Positions 1 through 9,860 of a stretch of DNA of 64,000 bases are shown piece after piece. A model generated the notes under the pieces. The model was not told where the DNA came from. It was given only the letters and a program-made list of their open reading frames with translations, and did not search any database. Position 1 is the first letter of the stretch. Each line of letters opens with the position of its first letter. Source of the DNA: an uncultured Lachnospiraceae bacterium (GTDB lineage: Bacteria > Bacillota > Clostridia > Lachnospirales > Lachnospiraceae); assembly GCA_949840915.1 (NCBI GenBank), contig CATKXY010000008.1, positions 1-64,000 of the forward strand, written 5' to 3'. The position numbers were made by a program, and so were the translations under genes.

Positions 1-706
1 TCTGGAAAGACAAACTGATAAAATATGACGGAAAGACCATCACCTATGACAAGATGGGACGCCCCACTGATTACATGGGCAAGACCATGACCTGGAACAA
101 TACAGGAAACCTGACCGCCATAGGAAATACAGCTGACGGCACTATCCGTTATACCTACACTTCCGACGGGCAGCGCCGCACGAAAACGGTGAACGGAAAG
201 ACCACCACCTACCACTACAACAACGGCATCCTCCTCTCGGAACAGACCGGAGACGAGACCCTGCGCTACTACTACGACGCCGCCGGAAAAGTGACCACCC
301 TGACCTACAAGAAAGGCATCGGAGCAGAAGTCAGCTACTTCTACGCCAGAAACCTGCAGGGAGACATCACCGCTGTCTACCGCAACAGCGACTCCAAGCT
401 GATCGGTACCTACGAATACGATTTATGGGGCAGACCAGTCAGCGTCAAAGAAGCAAGCGCAGGTATTGATACAGACGGGATCCTGACTAAGAATCCCTTC
501 CGTTACCGGGGGTACTACTATGATACTGAGACAGGGTTCTATTATCTGAATGCACGCTACTACGATCCGGAAGTGAGACGGTTTATCAGCGCAGATGACA
601 TGTCGTATCTTGGGGCAGATGAAACCGTAACAGGCTACAACCTGTTTGCGTATTGTGGGAATAATCCTGTCATGGGATATGATCCTACAGGCAACTGGGA
701 CTGGGG
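1..706 (+). repeat. Long direct repeat, copy A (Rhs core)
   Basis: Bases 1-706 are almost identical to 2248-2953 (constant offset 2247). Differences are scattered single bases, for example near 123-140 and 316-325. Identity ends abruptly after the NWDWGG codons, where the tails diverge. This is the expected boundary between conserved Rhs core and swappable tip, and a substrate for homologous recombination. Confidence 0.9.
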
Positions 707-1229
707 CGGGGTTCTTGTAGGAGCCGGACTGATGGGAACCGCTGTTGTTGCCGCTGCTGCTTTAGCAGTCTGTGGCGGCCCGGTATCTGCACCGGTTATC
801 TTGGCAACAATAGGCGTCTTTGCTGCGGGAGCAGTGGTAACTTACGCAGCGGCAACGGATTCCGTAATGGTTGTGGATGCATCAGGTGCATACGGAGTGC
901 CTTTATATGGAAAAACAGGTATGTCTGCAGTGATTGATTTTGGAAGTGATAATATGAATATTTATCCTCATCTTGGTGGAGGCATAGGATATCAATGTGG
1001 TCCGAGTGTTGCTGTCGGTATGGTGGAGAATTATGAGATACCGGATGATTATAAGGGGCCCTTTATAGACGTTAATGCAGCTATGTGGCTGGGGGCGGAT
1101 CATTGCTGGGATCCCAAGAAAAAACATGGTGTGGGTGCAATGGCTACATCAGGTACCTTTTCAAATGATTTTAGCTTTGGACTTGGTGGAGATTGGTTTT
1201 TTAAACCAGTTCAGATTTTGAAATGGTAG
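1..1229 (+). CDS. Rhs-family protein, C-terminal part with toxin-like tail (5' end outside window)
   Basis: The reading frame is open from the window edge (codons from base 3), so the first ATG at 54 is internal and the N-terminus lies upstream. The translation is a chain of YD/Rhs repeats (YTSDGQRRTKTV, YYYDAAGKVTTLTY), then the Rhs core with EYDLWGRPV, FRYRGYYYDTETGFYYLNARYY and YDPTG near 480-690. After about base 700 the sequence becomes a variable tail with two hydrophobic stretches (GAGLMGTAVVAAAALAV and VILATIGVFAAGAVVTYAA) and a Gly-rich end, and is visibly more AT-rich than the core. In Rhs/polymorphic toxins the core encapsulates and releases the variable tail. The tail matches no toxin I recognise. 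A small membrane protein follows at once. Confidence 0.85.
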   Translation, partial: WKDKLIKYDGKTITYDKMGRPTDYMGKTMTWNNTGNLTAIGNTADGTIRYTYTSDGQRRTKTVNGKTTTYHYNNGILLSEQTGDETLRYYYDAAGKVTTLTYKKGIGAEVSYFYARNLQGDITAVYRNSDSKLIGTYEYDLWGRPVSVKEASAGIDTDGILTKNPFRYRGYYYDTETGFYYLNARYYDPEVRRFISADDMSYLGADETVTGYNLFAYCGNNPVMGYDPTGNWDWGGVLVGAGLMGTAVVAAAALAVCGGPVSAPVILATIGVFAAGAVVTYAAATDSVMVVDASGAYGVPLYGKTGMSAVIDFGSDNMNIYPHLGGGIGYQCGPSVAVGMVENYEIPDDYKGPFIDVNAAMWLGADHCWDPKKKHGVGAMATSGTFSNDFSFGLGGDWFFKPVQILKW

Positions 1230-1238
1230 GTGAAATGT

Positions 1239-1736
1239 ATGTATTTTAATTATGATGATTATAAAGCGTACTGTTACGAAGCTCCACTAATGTTTGCGAT
1301 AGGAGTTTCCATCGTCGTTTTGGCCCATGGAGTATGGCTTGTTTATATGGCTTGGACAGGGAAATGGAGTTGGAAAAAAAATGGTCTACATCTATTATTG
1401 CTTGCAGCATTAAGTGGATTGGTGTGTATCCTGATTAGATATCTTATAAATGGTGGGATTTACTTGTGGAATGAGAAAGAAACCGATGTGGTTGAGATAC
1501 AGGGGGAGATTTCTAATATCAAAGGTTTAGGAGATTTTACTTTTCCGGTAGTGAAAGGCAATTATCTATATGAGGAAAAGAATGGTTATGAATTTACCAT
1601 TGATGGAGTTCGTTGTAAAGGTGTTGATAAAGGCTCTCTGGAAGTGGGGGATTATGTAACGGTAAAATATCTGCCCAAAAGCGGCTATATCTTATATATT
1701 GCTGAAATAGACAGAAATGCTGCCGATATAGAATAA
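1239..1736 (+). CDS. Small two-helix membrane protein, candidate immunity partner of the upstream Rhs tail
   Basis: The product is about 165 residues. I place the start at ATG 1239, because AGGTG just upstream gives a ribosome site and the paralogue at 3507 has the same arrangement (MYF[ND]Y); a GTG at 1230 in the same frame is possible. Two hydrophobic segments (about residues 17-40 and 51-70) are followed by a soluble C-terminal domain with the conserved strings GEI, YEFTI and YLPKSGYILYI. It begins within 10 bases of the Rhs stop. No family is recognised. The position directly after a polymorphic-toxin tip, and a paralogue in the same place after the second tip, suggest an immunity protein, but the sequence alone does not prove it. 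Confidence 0.6.
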   Translation: MYFNYDDYKAYCYEAPLMFAIGVSIVVLAHGVWLVYMAWTGKWSWKKNGLHLLLLAALSGLVCILIRYLINGGIYLWNEKETDVVEIQGEISNIKGLGDFTFPVVKGNYLYEEKNGYEFTIDGVRCKGVDKGSLEVGDYVTVKYLPKSGYILYIAEIDRNAADIE

Positions 1737-2087
1737 AATGATAAACAATATCAAAGGCAGAAATCAGCTACTGCTATACCAGAAAAATCCGGCGAGATAT
1801 CAGTGACGCCAACGAATACGATCTCTGGGGCGGAGCCAGCTGCGAATACACCCCCAACAACGGCACCACCATCCGGGCCACCTACGATGCCTACGGACAC
1901 ATAACAGCAAAGACCATCAACAACAGCTCTGTAAACGCTACACCTATGAATACGCCACCGATGACAGACCCACCAAAGCCACCCTGCAGTACCAGCCCCC
2001 CCAGTTCGTCGTGGACGGCAAGACCAGAAAGACGACTGCCGATCTGGTGAGCACCTACAGCAACAAGTTCGGCAGCTCCGGCACCCC

Positions 2088-3143
2088 GTGTCCGAATACA
2101 CCTACACTTACGACGCATGGGGCAACATCACAGGCATCAAAGACAAGGCCGGCCGCCAGAAGACCTACACCTATACCTACGACAACGGCGGAAACCTCCT
2201 TGCCGAGACCAGAGACGGCATCCGCCATACCTACGCATACGACACCGTCTGGAAAGACAAACTGATAAAGTATGACGGAAAGACCATCACCTATGACAAG
2301 ATGGGACGCCCCACTGATTACATGGGAAAGACCATGACCTGGAACAATACAGGAAACCTGACCGCCATAGGAAATACAGCTAACGGCACCATCCGTTATA
2401 CCTACACTTCCGACGGGCAGCGCCGCACGAAAACGGTAAACGGAAAGACCACCACTTACCACTACAACAACGGCATCCTCCTCTCGGAACAGACCGGAGA
2501 CGAGACCCTGCGCTACTACTACGACGCCGCCGGAAAAGTGACCACCCTGACCTACAAGAAAGGCACTAAGGCAGAAGTCAGCTACTTCTACGCCAGAAAC
2601 CTGCAGGGAGACATCACCGCCATCTACCGGAACAGTGATTCCAAGCTGATCGGTACCTATGAATACGACCTGTGGGGGAGACCTGTCAGCGTCAAAGAAG
2701 CAAGCGCAGGCATCGACACAGACGGGATCCTGACTAAGAATCCCTTCCGCTACCGGGGGTACTACTATGATACTGAGACAGGGTTCTATTATCTGAATGC
2801 ACGCTACTACGATCCGGAAGTGAGACGGTTTATCAGCGCAGATGACATGTCGTATCTTGGGGCAGATGAAACCGTAACAGGCTACAACCTGTTTGCGTAT
2901 TGTGGGAATAATCCTGTCATGGGATATGATCCTACAGGCAACTGGGACTGGGGAGGTGTCATTGTGGGATTAAGCCTTGTTGCTGCAGGTGTGATTATAA
3001 TAGGAAGCTGTGGTACCGGTACCCCGATAGGAGTGATGTTGGTTGCAGCTGCTGTGACAGCTACCGGTGCAGTTACTACCTGTGCTGCAGCAACGGATTC
3101 GGCAATGGTGGTAGATATCTCGGGTGCAATATCGGTAATATAA
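2088..3143 (+). CDS. Intact stretch of the second Rhs core, up to the first premature stop
   Basis: This is the longest open part of the damaged second cassette: 351 residues starting at GTG 2088 with Rhs repeats (YTYTYDAWGNITGI, YTYTYDNGGNLLAE), the Rhs core, and the first hydrophobic part of the tail (GVIVGLSLVAAGVIIIG). No convincing ribosome site precedes GTG 2088, so it is more likely the remains of a longer gene than an independent one. An automatic annotation would probably call it an Rhs-core protein. Treat it as part of the pseudogene spanning 1754-3497. Confidence 0.55.
   Translation: MSEYTYTYDAWGNITGIKDKAGRQKTYTYTYDNGGNLLAETRDGIRHTYAYDTVWKDKLIKYDGKTITYDKMGRPTDYMGKTMTWNNTGNLTAIGNTANGTIRYTYTSDGQRRTKTVNGKTTTYHYNNGILLSEQTGDETLRYYYDAAGKVTTLTYKKGTKAEVSYFYARNLQGDITAIYRNSDSKLIGTYEYDLWGRPVSVKEASAGIDTDGILTKNPFRYRGYYYDTETGFYYLNARYYDPEVRRFISADDMSYLGADETVTGYNLFAYCGNNPVMGYDPTGNWDWGGVIVGLSLVAAGVIIIGSCGTGTPIGVMLVAAAVTATGAVTTCAAATDSAMVVDISGAISVI
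2248..2953 (+). repeat. Long direct repeat, copy B (Rhs core)
   Basis: This is the partner of bases 1-706, almost identical. Shorter related pieces are also present at 1754-2087 and 3999-4175. Confidence 0.9.
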
Positions 3144-3506
3144 GGGAAAAAAGCTGGTGCTTCCGTGGTGGTAGACTTTAAAAATGATAATGTAAATTAT
3201 TATACGCACACGGGATCTGTTACTTGTAACTCAGCCGGATTATCGGCTTCTCATTCGGTGGGGCTGGTCGATAATTATACAAAACCAGAGGATTATGCCG
3301 GTCCTTTTGCAGATGTGAATGGAGGGCCTTTGATTGGAATGGATCATTGTTGGAACCCGGAGGTGGACTATAGAGTGGCTACAAAAGCGACAGCTATTAC
3401 GTTTAATGCAGGTGTGACCCTGTAGTGTCCGAAAACAATAGGTCTTGGTACGGGGCGTGACAAATATTCTGATCCGACACAATTATTTTTTTGGTAGGTG
3501 AGAGAT

Positions 3507-3998
3507 ATGTATTTTGATTATGCAGGATATGTTCGGGAATGTTTAAATATACCACTTGAAGATCTGATATCTATTATATTGGGTACGTTGGCTGCTATCA
3601 TTTTTGGGATAAGCATGAGACGTACCTTGCGTACCTTGCCCGGAATACGCCTTATAATTTTGATTGTTGTACTGGGTACAATAGAGAGCATGTGCATGGT
3701 TATAGGACAATTATCGTATGGGGGAATCTATCTGCTTCGGGAAAAGGAGTCTGATGCCGTGGAGATGCAGGGAGAAATCACAGAGATTACTGGGTTGAAT
3801 TGTTATTCACTCCCAATCATAGAATGTGATTATTATGATAATCCTACATATGGCGATCCTACCGGCTATGAATTTACCATCAATGGTATTCAGTGTACAG
3901 CGCCTGTAAAAGGTTCCTTAAAGGTGGGAAACTATGTATCGGTAACGTATCTTCCTAAAAGTGGCTATATCCTCTATATTGATATGGTAGAACAGTAA
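3507..3998 (+). CDS. Paralogue of the candidate immunity membrane protein
   Basis: About 163 residues from ATG 3507 (AGGTGAGAG upstream; an in-frame GTG lies at 3498). It has two hydrophobic segments near the N-terminus (LEDLISIILGTLAAIIFGI and LIILIVVLGTIESMCMVIG), then GGIYLLREKESDAVEMQGEI and YEFTINGIQCTAPVKGSL, ending YLPKSGYILYID. It aligns along its length with the 1239-1736 product. It follows the stop-damaged Rhs tail directly but has no disabling change itself, which fits an immunity gene kept after its toxin was lost. Function is inferred from position only. Confidence 0.6.
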   Translation: MYFDYAGYVRECLNIPLEDLISIILGTLAAIIFGISMRRTLRTLPGIRLIILIVVLGTIESMCMVIGQLSYGGIYLLREKESDAVEMQGEITEITGLNCYSLPIIECDYYDNPTYGDPTGYEFTINGIQCTAPVKGSLKVGNYVSVTYLPKSGYILYIDMVEQ

Positions 3999-4430
3999 TT
4001 GTACATCTCCAACGGCCAGTGCCGCACGAGAACGGTAAACGGCAAAACTACCATTTACCACCATAGCAACAGCATTCTCCTCTCCAAACAGACCGGAGAC
4101 GAGACCCTGCGCTACTTCTACGCCAGAAACCTGCAGGGAGACATCACCGCCGTCTACCGGAACAGCGATTCCAGTCGGAAACGGGTACGTTTTTACGGTA
4201 TCTGGAGGGCAAGGCTTCTCTTTTCGGATGGTGTTATCAGACGGTGAGATGTCCAGCCGAGACAGGGTTCTATAACCTGAGTACAAGGTTCTATGATCCG
4301 GAGATTTGTCAGTCCGGATAATCTGATTGCCAGCGCGGGAACTTCCGTACAGGACACAACTTGTTTGCATACTGCTTTAATAATCCGTTGATATGACCGA
4401 TTCGACAGGATACGGGCTTAATTTTGATAA
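3999..4430 (+). pseudogene. Third Rhs core remnant with deletions and frameshifts
   Basis: This begins immediately after the upstream stop without a start codon. It encodes an Rhs fragment (YISNGQCRTRTVNGKTT, LLSKQTGDETLRYFYARNLQGDITAVYRNSDS). Compared with copies A and B, 69 bases are missing in frame between RY and FYARN; both ends of the deletion carry GCTACT, so slippage between short repeats is likely. After about 4175 the frame shifts repeatedly, yet the pieces ETGFYNLSTRFYDPE, LFAYCFNNP and DSTGYG can still be recovered in different frames. This is clearly a broken Rhs core. Confidence 0.75.
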
Positions 4431-4829
4431 AATAATACAAGTGATATTTTTTTCTTATAAAGGGGTACCAGTATTCCGGACGGAAGGAGATCGGTCGGGA
4501 TCATTCGGTGCTATGTTATAACAAGAGAAGCCAATGATCGAGATTATGCAGAAGATATGGTTCGGCATGAATATAGTCATACTCAGCAATTAAATCAAAT
4601 GGGTACTTATAAATATGCTTTATGTATCAGCTTACCTTCATGGCTGGAGTGGGGCGGTGGTGAATATTATGATAAACCATGGGAAATTACAGCCGATATT
4701 TATGGAGGTGTAGAATACAGGGTACATTCACAAGATGATATTGATGCGGGATTCACATATTTAGATGCAGGTATAATGTACGGCGTACTTGCTTGGTTAT
4801 CTAAAAATAAAAAGAAATGGAGAAAATAA
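4396..4829 (+). pseudogene. Zinc-metallopeptidase-like Rhs toxin tail, frameshifted
   Basis: In frame with the DSTGYG end of the Rhs core, the sequence reads YKGVPVFRTEGDRSGSFGAM and then stops at TAA 4518-4520. A one-base shift at about 4515-4518 restores ITREANDRDYAEDMVRHEYSHTQQ and runs to the stop at 4827-4829. HEYSH (4566-4580) is an HExxH zinc motif, and a downstream Glu in PWEITAD could be the third ligand, a common layout in polymorphic-toxin peptidases. The open part starting at ATG 4557 has 90 codons. The peptidase assignment rests on this motif and the Rhs context, not on a recognised full domain. Confidence 0.6.
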
Positions 4830-5094
4830 ATGAGACGAATAGGTAAATTTAAGAAATCAAGTATCATTTTAATATTGCTTTTAATGTTTATAAGGCTTGT
4901 TTTATCAGCGTGTACTTCGATGAAAATGAATAAATATTATACGGAAAAAAGTAATTATAGAATTCATTACTGCCCCAAAATATCTCGGAGACGGATATGT
5001 AATGCCGATTGTGGCTATATCGGTAAACGGAGAGGAACTATTGGAATTTGAAGAGGGCTACGATAATTTTATAAAATGGTTAAAAGCAAAATAA
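4830..5094 (+). pseudogene. Frameshifted small lipoprotein next to the metallopeptidase tail (candidate immunity)
   Basis: ATG 4830 follows the preceding TAA directly and has GGAG seven bases upstream. The N-terminus is a lipoprotein signal: positive charges, a hydrophobic run, then LSAC with Cys about residue 28. In the starting frame it ends at 5051. A shift in the CCCCAAAA run near 4972-4979 instead gives APKYLGDGYVMPIVAISVNG and FEEGYDNFIKWLKAK, ending at TAA 5092-5094, which looks like real coding sequence. Lipoproteins can be immunity proteins for extracellular toxins. The frameshift could also be a sequencing error in the homopolymer. Confidence 0.55.
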
Positions 5095-5140
5095 TACAGT
5101 TTGAAAAACTTTCCCGATTTGAAACATATTTATAAAAGAG

Positions 5141-5169
5141 TTGCGAAATGGTAAAAAAAGTTATACTAT
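5141..5169 (+). promoter_or_regulatory. Possible sigma-A promoter upstream of the deacetylase gene
   Basis: TTGCGA at 5141-5146 and TACTAT at 5164-5169 are 17 bases apart; TATACT overlaps at 5162-5167 with 15-base spacing. The match is moderate, but this is the only candidate in the AT-rich gap between the Rhs array and the next gene. Confidence 0.35.
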
Positions 5170-5237
5170 AGAAGGAAAGAAAACAGGAAAGAGACGGCCC
5201 TGTATTTAGGGTACAGATGGCAGTCGGAGGTATGGAG

Positions 5238-6059
5238 ATGAAGGTATATGTATGTTTCCCGGGGGGGAAGGCAAAGGTTCTGACCATGAGTTATGATGAC
5301 GGCAAGCCGCAGGATGTGCGTCTGGTCGATATTTTTAACAAGCATGGGATCAAGGCTACTTTTAATCTGAATTATGGTATGATGGGAATGGACAAGCCGA
5401 TTCCGCGTCTGCCGGAGGAGCAGATCAAGGAGCTCTATCAGGGACATGAGGTGGCGACCCACACCATGACCCATCCCACCATTGCGCGCTGTCCCATGAC
5501 GGCGGTGGCGAAAGAGGTTCTGGACGACAGGATCGGATTGGAGCGTATCATGGGGACGCTGGTTCGCGGACATGCTTATCCCAACGGCTCCTACAGTGAG
5601 GAGATCAAGCAGCTTTTCCGCCAGCTGGGTGTTGCGTATGCCCGCGTTGTGGAGACAACGGGTGAGTTTGAGCTGCCGGTGGATTTCATGGAGTGGAAGG
5701 CTACCTGTCATCACGATGATCCGAAGCTGATGGAAAAAGCCGAGTTTTTTGCGGAGTTCAAGAAGCCCCAGTATCTGAAGCTAATGTATGTGTGGGGGCA
5801 CAGCTATGAGTTTGACAAGAACGACAACTGGGAAGTCATTGAAAAATTCTGTGAGTATATGGGGGGCAGAGAGGATATCTGGTATGCTACCAATATTGAG
5901 ATCGTGGATTATATGACTGCAGCGAAGAACCTGCATTTTTCCGCGGACGGCAATGCGGTGTTCAATCCCAATGCGATGAGTGTCTGGCTGCTTTTGGAGG
6001 ATGTAAAGGTAGTGGAGATTCCCGGCGGCACATATGTGGATCTGAATTCGGTTTTTTAG
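5238..6059 (+). CDS. Polysaccharide deacetylase family protein (NodB-like)
   Basis: The product is 273 residues from ATG 5238, chosen because GGAGG at 5226-5230 lies seven bases upstream; ATGs at 5217 and 5232 are in the same frame but poorly placed. Family motifs are visible: SYDDG (usual form TFDDG, with the catalytic and metal-binding Asp pair) near residue 18, HEVATHTMTHP carrying the HxxxH metal ligands, and YPNGSY in the third conserved block. Family members remove N- or O-acyl groups from chitin-like, peptidoglycan or other glycans using a divalent metal. No signal peptide is evident, so it may act in the cytoplasm or on soluble sugars. Exact substrate is unknown. Confidence 0.8.
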   Translation: MKVYVCFPGGKAKVLTMSYDDGKPQDVRLVDIFNKHGIKATFNLNYGMMGMDKPIPRLPEEQIKELYQGHEVATHTMTHPTIARCPMTAVAKEVLDDRIGLERIMGTLVRGHAYPNGSYSEEIKQLFRQLGVAYARVVETTGEFELPVDFMEWKATCHHDDPKLMEKAEFFAEFKKPQYLKLMYVWGHSYEFDKNDNWEVIEKFCEYMGGREDIWYATNIEIVDYMTAAKNLHFSADGNAVFNPNAMSVWLLLEDVKVVEIPGGTYVDLNSVF

Positions 6060-6066
6060 AGGATGA

Positions 6067-7677
<1,611 letters not shown>

Positions 7678-7713
7678 GCTTTTAGCATAAATAATAGAAG
7701 GAGTATGTATAGT

Positions 7714-8907
7714 ATGCTGGTACAAAAGTATATAGATATGTTGTCTGGAAAGTCGGTGATCCGGCAGCTCTCCGAGTTTGCCGCCGCCAGGGGACAAAAG
7801 ATCGGTTATGAGAATGTGTTCGATTACAGCCTGGGGAATCCTTCCGTACCTGCACCGCAGGAGTTTACGGATGCCATGATACGGATGTTGTCAGAGCAAA
7901 ATCCCATGGAGCTTCACGGTTACAGTCCGAGTCTCGGAATCACTTCCGTGCGCGAGGCCGTGGCGGCGTCTCTTGAAAAACGATTTGGCATTCCTTACCG
8001 CAGGGAGCATATTTTTATGGCATCCGGTGCGGCGGGGGCATTGGCACACGCATTTCGGCTGGTGACGGAACCGGGGGATGAGATAGTCACGTTTGCTCCG
8101 TATTTTCCGGAGTATGGACCTTATGTGAATCTGACGGGAGCGGTGCTGAGAGTGGTGCCGCCTGACACGGACACTTTCCAGATCAATTTTGAGGCCTTTG
8201 AGGAAATGCTCTCGGAGAAGGTGAAGGCGGTGCTTGTCAATACGCCGAATAATCCTTCCGGTATTGTGTATTCCACAGAGACCATTCAGAAATTGACGGA
8301 TATTCTGCGGGCAAAATCAAAGCAGTACGGACATGAGATTTATCTGATATCTGATGAACCGTATCGGGAGATACTTTTTGCGGATGCGGATGCCCCCTGT
8401 GTGTCCCGCTTTTACGAGAACAGCATCATGTGCTATTCCTTCTCTAAGTCGCTGTCTCTTCCCGGGGAGCGCATCGGTTATGTGGCGGTGAACCCCGCCT
8501 GCCCGGATGCGGAGACCATGGTGAATATGTGCGGACAGATATCCAGAGGAATCGGCCATAACTGCCCGCCGTCCATCATTCAGCTGGCGGTGGCGCAGGT
8601 GTTGGATCAGACAGCGGATCTGAGTGTCTACGAGACGAACAGGAATCTGATCTATGAGGAACTGATAAAGCTGGGCTTTACCTGTGTAAAGCCGGGCGGC
8701 ACCTTTTATATTTTCCCCAAAGCGCTGGAGGAGGACGCCGTGCTGTTTTGTCAGAAGGCTCTGAAATATGATCTGATTCTGGTACCGGGAGATACTTTCG
8801 GGGCGAAGGGGTATTTCCGCATGGCCTACTGCATCGACACGGAGAAGGTGGAACGGTCTCTGGCGGTGCTCAGAAGATTTGTGGAGACGGAATATCCGGA
8901 CCGGTGA
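7714..8907 (+). CDS. Pyridoxal-phosphate-dependent class I/II aminotransferase
   Basis: The product is 397 residues. GAAGGAG at 7697-7703 favours ATG 7714 over the in-frame ATG 7705, which is only one base from it. Fold-type I aminotransferase motifs are clear: YSPSLGITSVREAV near the N-terminus, NTPNNPSGIVY, SDEPYRE with the cofactor-binding Asp, and SFSKSLSLPGERIGY with the Schiff-base Lys and the phosphate-binding Arg region. It is close to aspartate/aromatic aminotransferases of the AspC type, but substrate cannot be read from the sequence. The next gene's open frame overlaps its stop, so they are probably co-transcribed. Confidence 0.88.
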   Translation: MLVQKYIDMLSGKSVIRQLSEFAAARGQKIGYENVFDYSLGNPSVPAPQEFTDAMIRMLSEQNPMELHGYSPSLGITSVREAVAASLEKRFGIPYRREHIFMASGAAGALAHAFRLVTEPGDEIVTFAPYFPEYGPYVNLTGAVLRVVPPDTDTFQINFEAFEEMLSEKVKAVLVNTPNNPSGIVYSTETIQKLTDILRAKSKQYGHEIYLISDEPYREILFADADAPCVSRFYENSIMCYSFSKSLSLPGERIGYVAVNPACPDAETMVNMCGQISRGIGHNCPPSIIQLAVAQVLDQTADLSVYETNRNLIYEELIKLGFTCVKPGGTFYIFPKALEEDAVLFCQKALKYDLILVPGDTFGAKGYFRMAYCIDTEKVERSLAVLRRFVETEYPDR

Positions 8908-8963
8908 CGGATGAGCCGGCAGACAGGCCGTTAGCTGAGTTGACGGATAAATGGAGGTTTGCT

Positions 8964-9818
8964 ATGTATCATGCAGGATTAGTTTTGGAGGGCGGCGGCA
9001 TGAAGGGAATTTATACCGCCGGCGTACTTGATTTCTTTCTGGATAAAGGGCTGGAATTTTCCAATGTATACGGAGTGTCGGCGGGGGCTTGCAATATGTG
9101 CAGCTATCTGTCAGGGCAGCGGGGAAGGACCAGGGATGTGAGCATTGATTATCTGGACAGCAAGCGCTATTGCAGTCTGGAGAGCCTGCTGTTTACCGGT
9201 GATCTGCTGAATGTGAACATGTGCTATCACACCATTCCGGATTACCTGTATCCCTTTGACCATGAGGCTTTCGGCCGTTATGAGGGAAAAGCCTACAGTG
9301 TGGCCACCAATCTGGTCACCGGGAAGGCGGAATATCTGCGGCTTCGCGATCTGAAGAAGGATATCGACAAGGTGCGGGCATCCGCGTCGCTGCCGTTGGT
9401 AGCCCGGACGGTAACGATTGATGGAAAGCCTTATCTGGACGGGGGTCTCAGCGATTCTATCCCTATACAGAAGGCGGTGCTGGACGGCAACCGCAGGAAT
9501 GTGGTGGTCATGACAAAGGAGACCGGATTTCGGAGGAAGCCCATAGACCCGGTTCAGCTGTCACTCATAAAAGTGCGTTATGCAAAATATCCTAAAGTAG
9601 CAGGTCTTATGGCGAATCGCCACATCGTATATAATGAATGTCTGGATTACATTCAGAGACTTGAGAACAAGGGTCAGATATTTGTCATTCGGCCTCAGAG
9701 ACTCAGCAGGGTGAGACGTATTGAGCGCGATAAAGAAAGGATGCGGGCACTCTATGAGGAAGGGTATGCGGATGCCGCCGGGCGCTATGAGGAACTGTTG
9801 GGCTATCTGGAGAGATAA
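8964..9818 (+). CDS. Patatin-like phospholipase
   Basis: The product is 284 residues from ATG 8964, with GGAGG at 8953-8957; an in-frame upstream ATG at 8904 is not supported. The N-terminus has the oxyanion motif GGGMKG, then GVSAG with the nucleophile Ser, and later DGGLSDSIP with the catalytic Asp of the Ser-Asp dyad. This is the short bacterial patatin type (RssA/YlbK/YjjU-like), thought to act on lipid acyl esters in the cytoplasm or at the inner face of the membrane. It lies between an aminotransferase and uppP with no obvious pathway link. Confidence 0.88.
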   Translation: MYHAGLVLEGGGMKGIYTAGVLDFFLDKGLEFSNVYGVSAGACNMCSYLSGQRGRTRDVSIDYLDSKRYCSLESLLFTGDLLNVNMCYHTIPDYLYPFDHEAFGRYEGKAYSVATNLVTGKAEYLRLRDLKKDIDKVRASASLPLVARTVTIDGKPYLDGGLSDSIPIQKAVLDGNRRNVVVMTKETGFRRKPIDPVQLSLIKVRYAKYPKVAGLMANRHIVYNECLDYIQRLENKGQIFVIRPQRLSRVRRIERDKERMRALYEEGYADAAGRYEELLGYLER

Positions 9819-9860
9819 GTCCGTCTGAGAAAATTACGATGAAAACAGGGTGGAAAAATT

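Larger units (their letters stand above)
1754..3497 (+). pseudogene. Second Rhs C-terminal cassette, disrupted by frameshifts and two in-frame stops
   Basis: Similarity to Rhs core restarts at 1754 (KAEIS, then EYDLWG) but the frame breaks. Bases near 1935 and near 2086 need one-base shifts to read RYTYEYATDDRPTKATLQYQ and then VSEYTYTYDAWG continuously. From 2088 the frame is intact to a TAA at 3141-3143. In the same frame the tail continues (VVDFKNDNVNYY, GLVDNYTKPEDYAGPF, MDHCWNP), aligning with copy A (VIDFGSDNMNIY, MVENYEIPDDYKGPF, ADHCWDP). A second in-frame TAG at 3423-3425 precedes a further 23 codons ending in Trp, like copy A. It is a related but decayed toxin tip rather than a different protein. 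Confidence 0.75.

Noticed and set aside
1..2953. Could the long direct repeats be insertion sequences?
   Set aside because: They encode Rhs core protein, have no transposase or terminal inverted repeats, and lie in the same coding frame.
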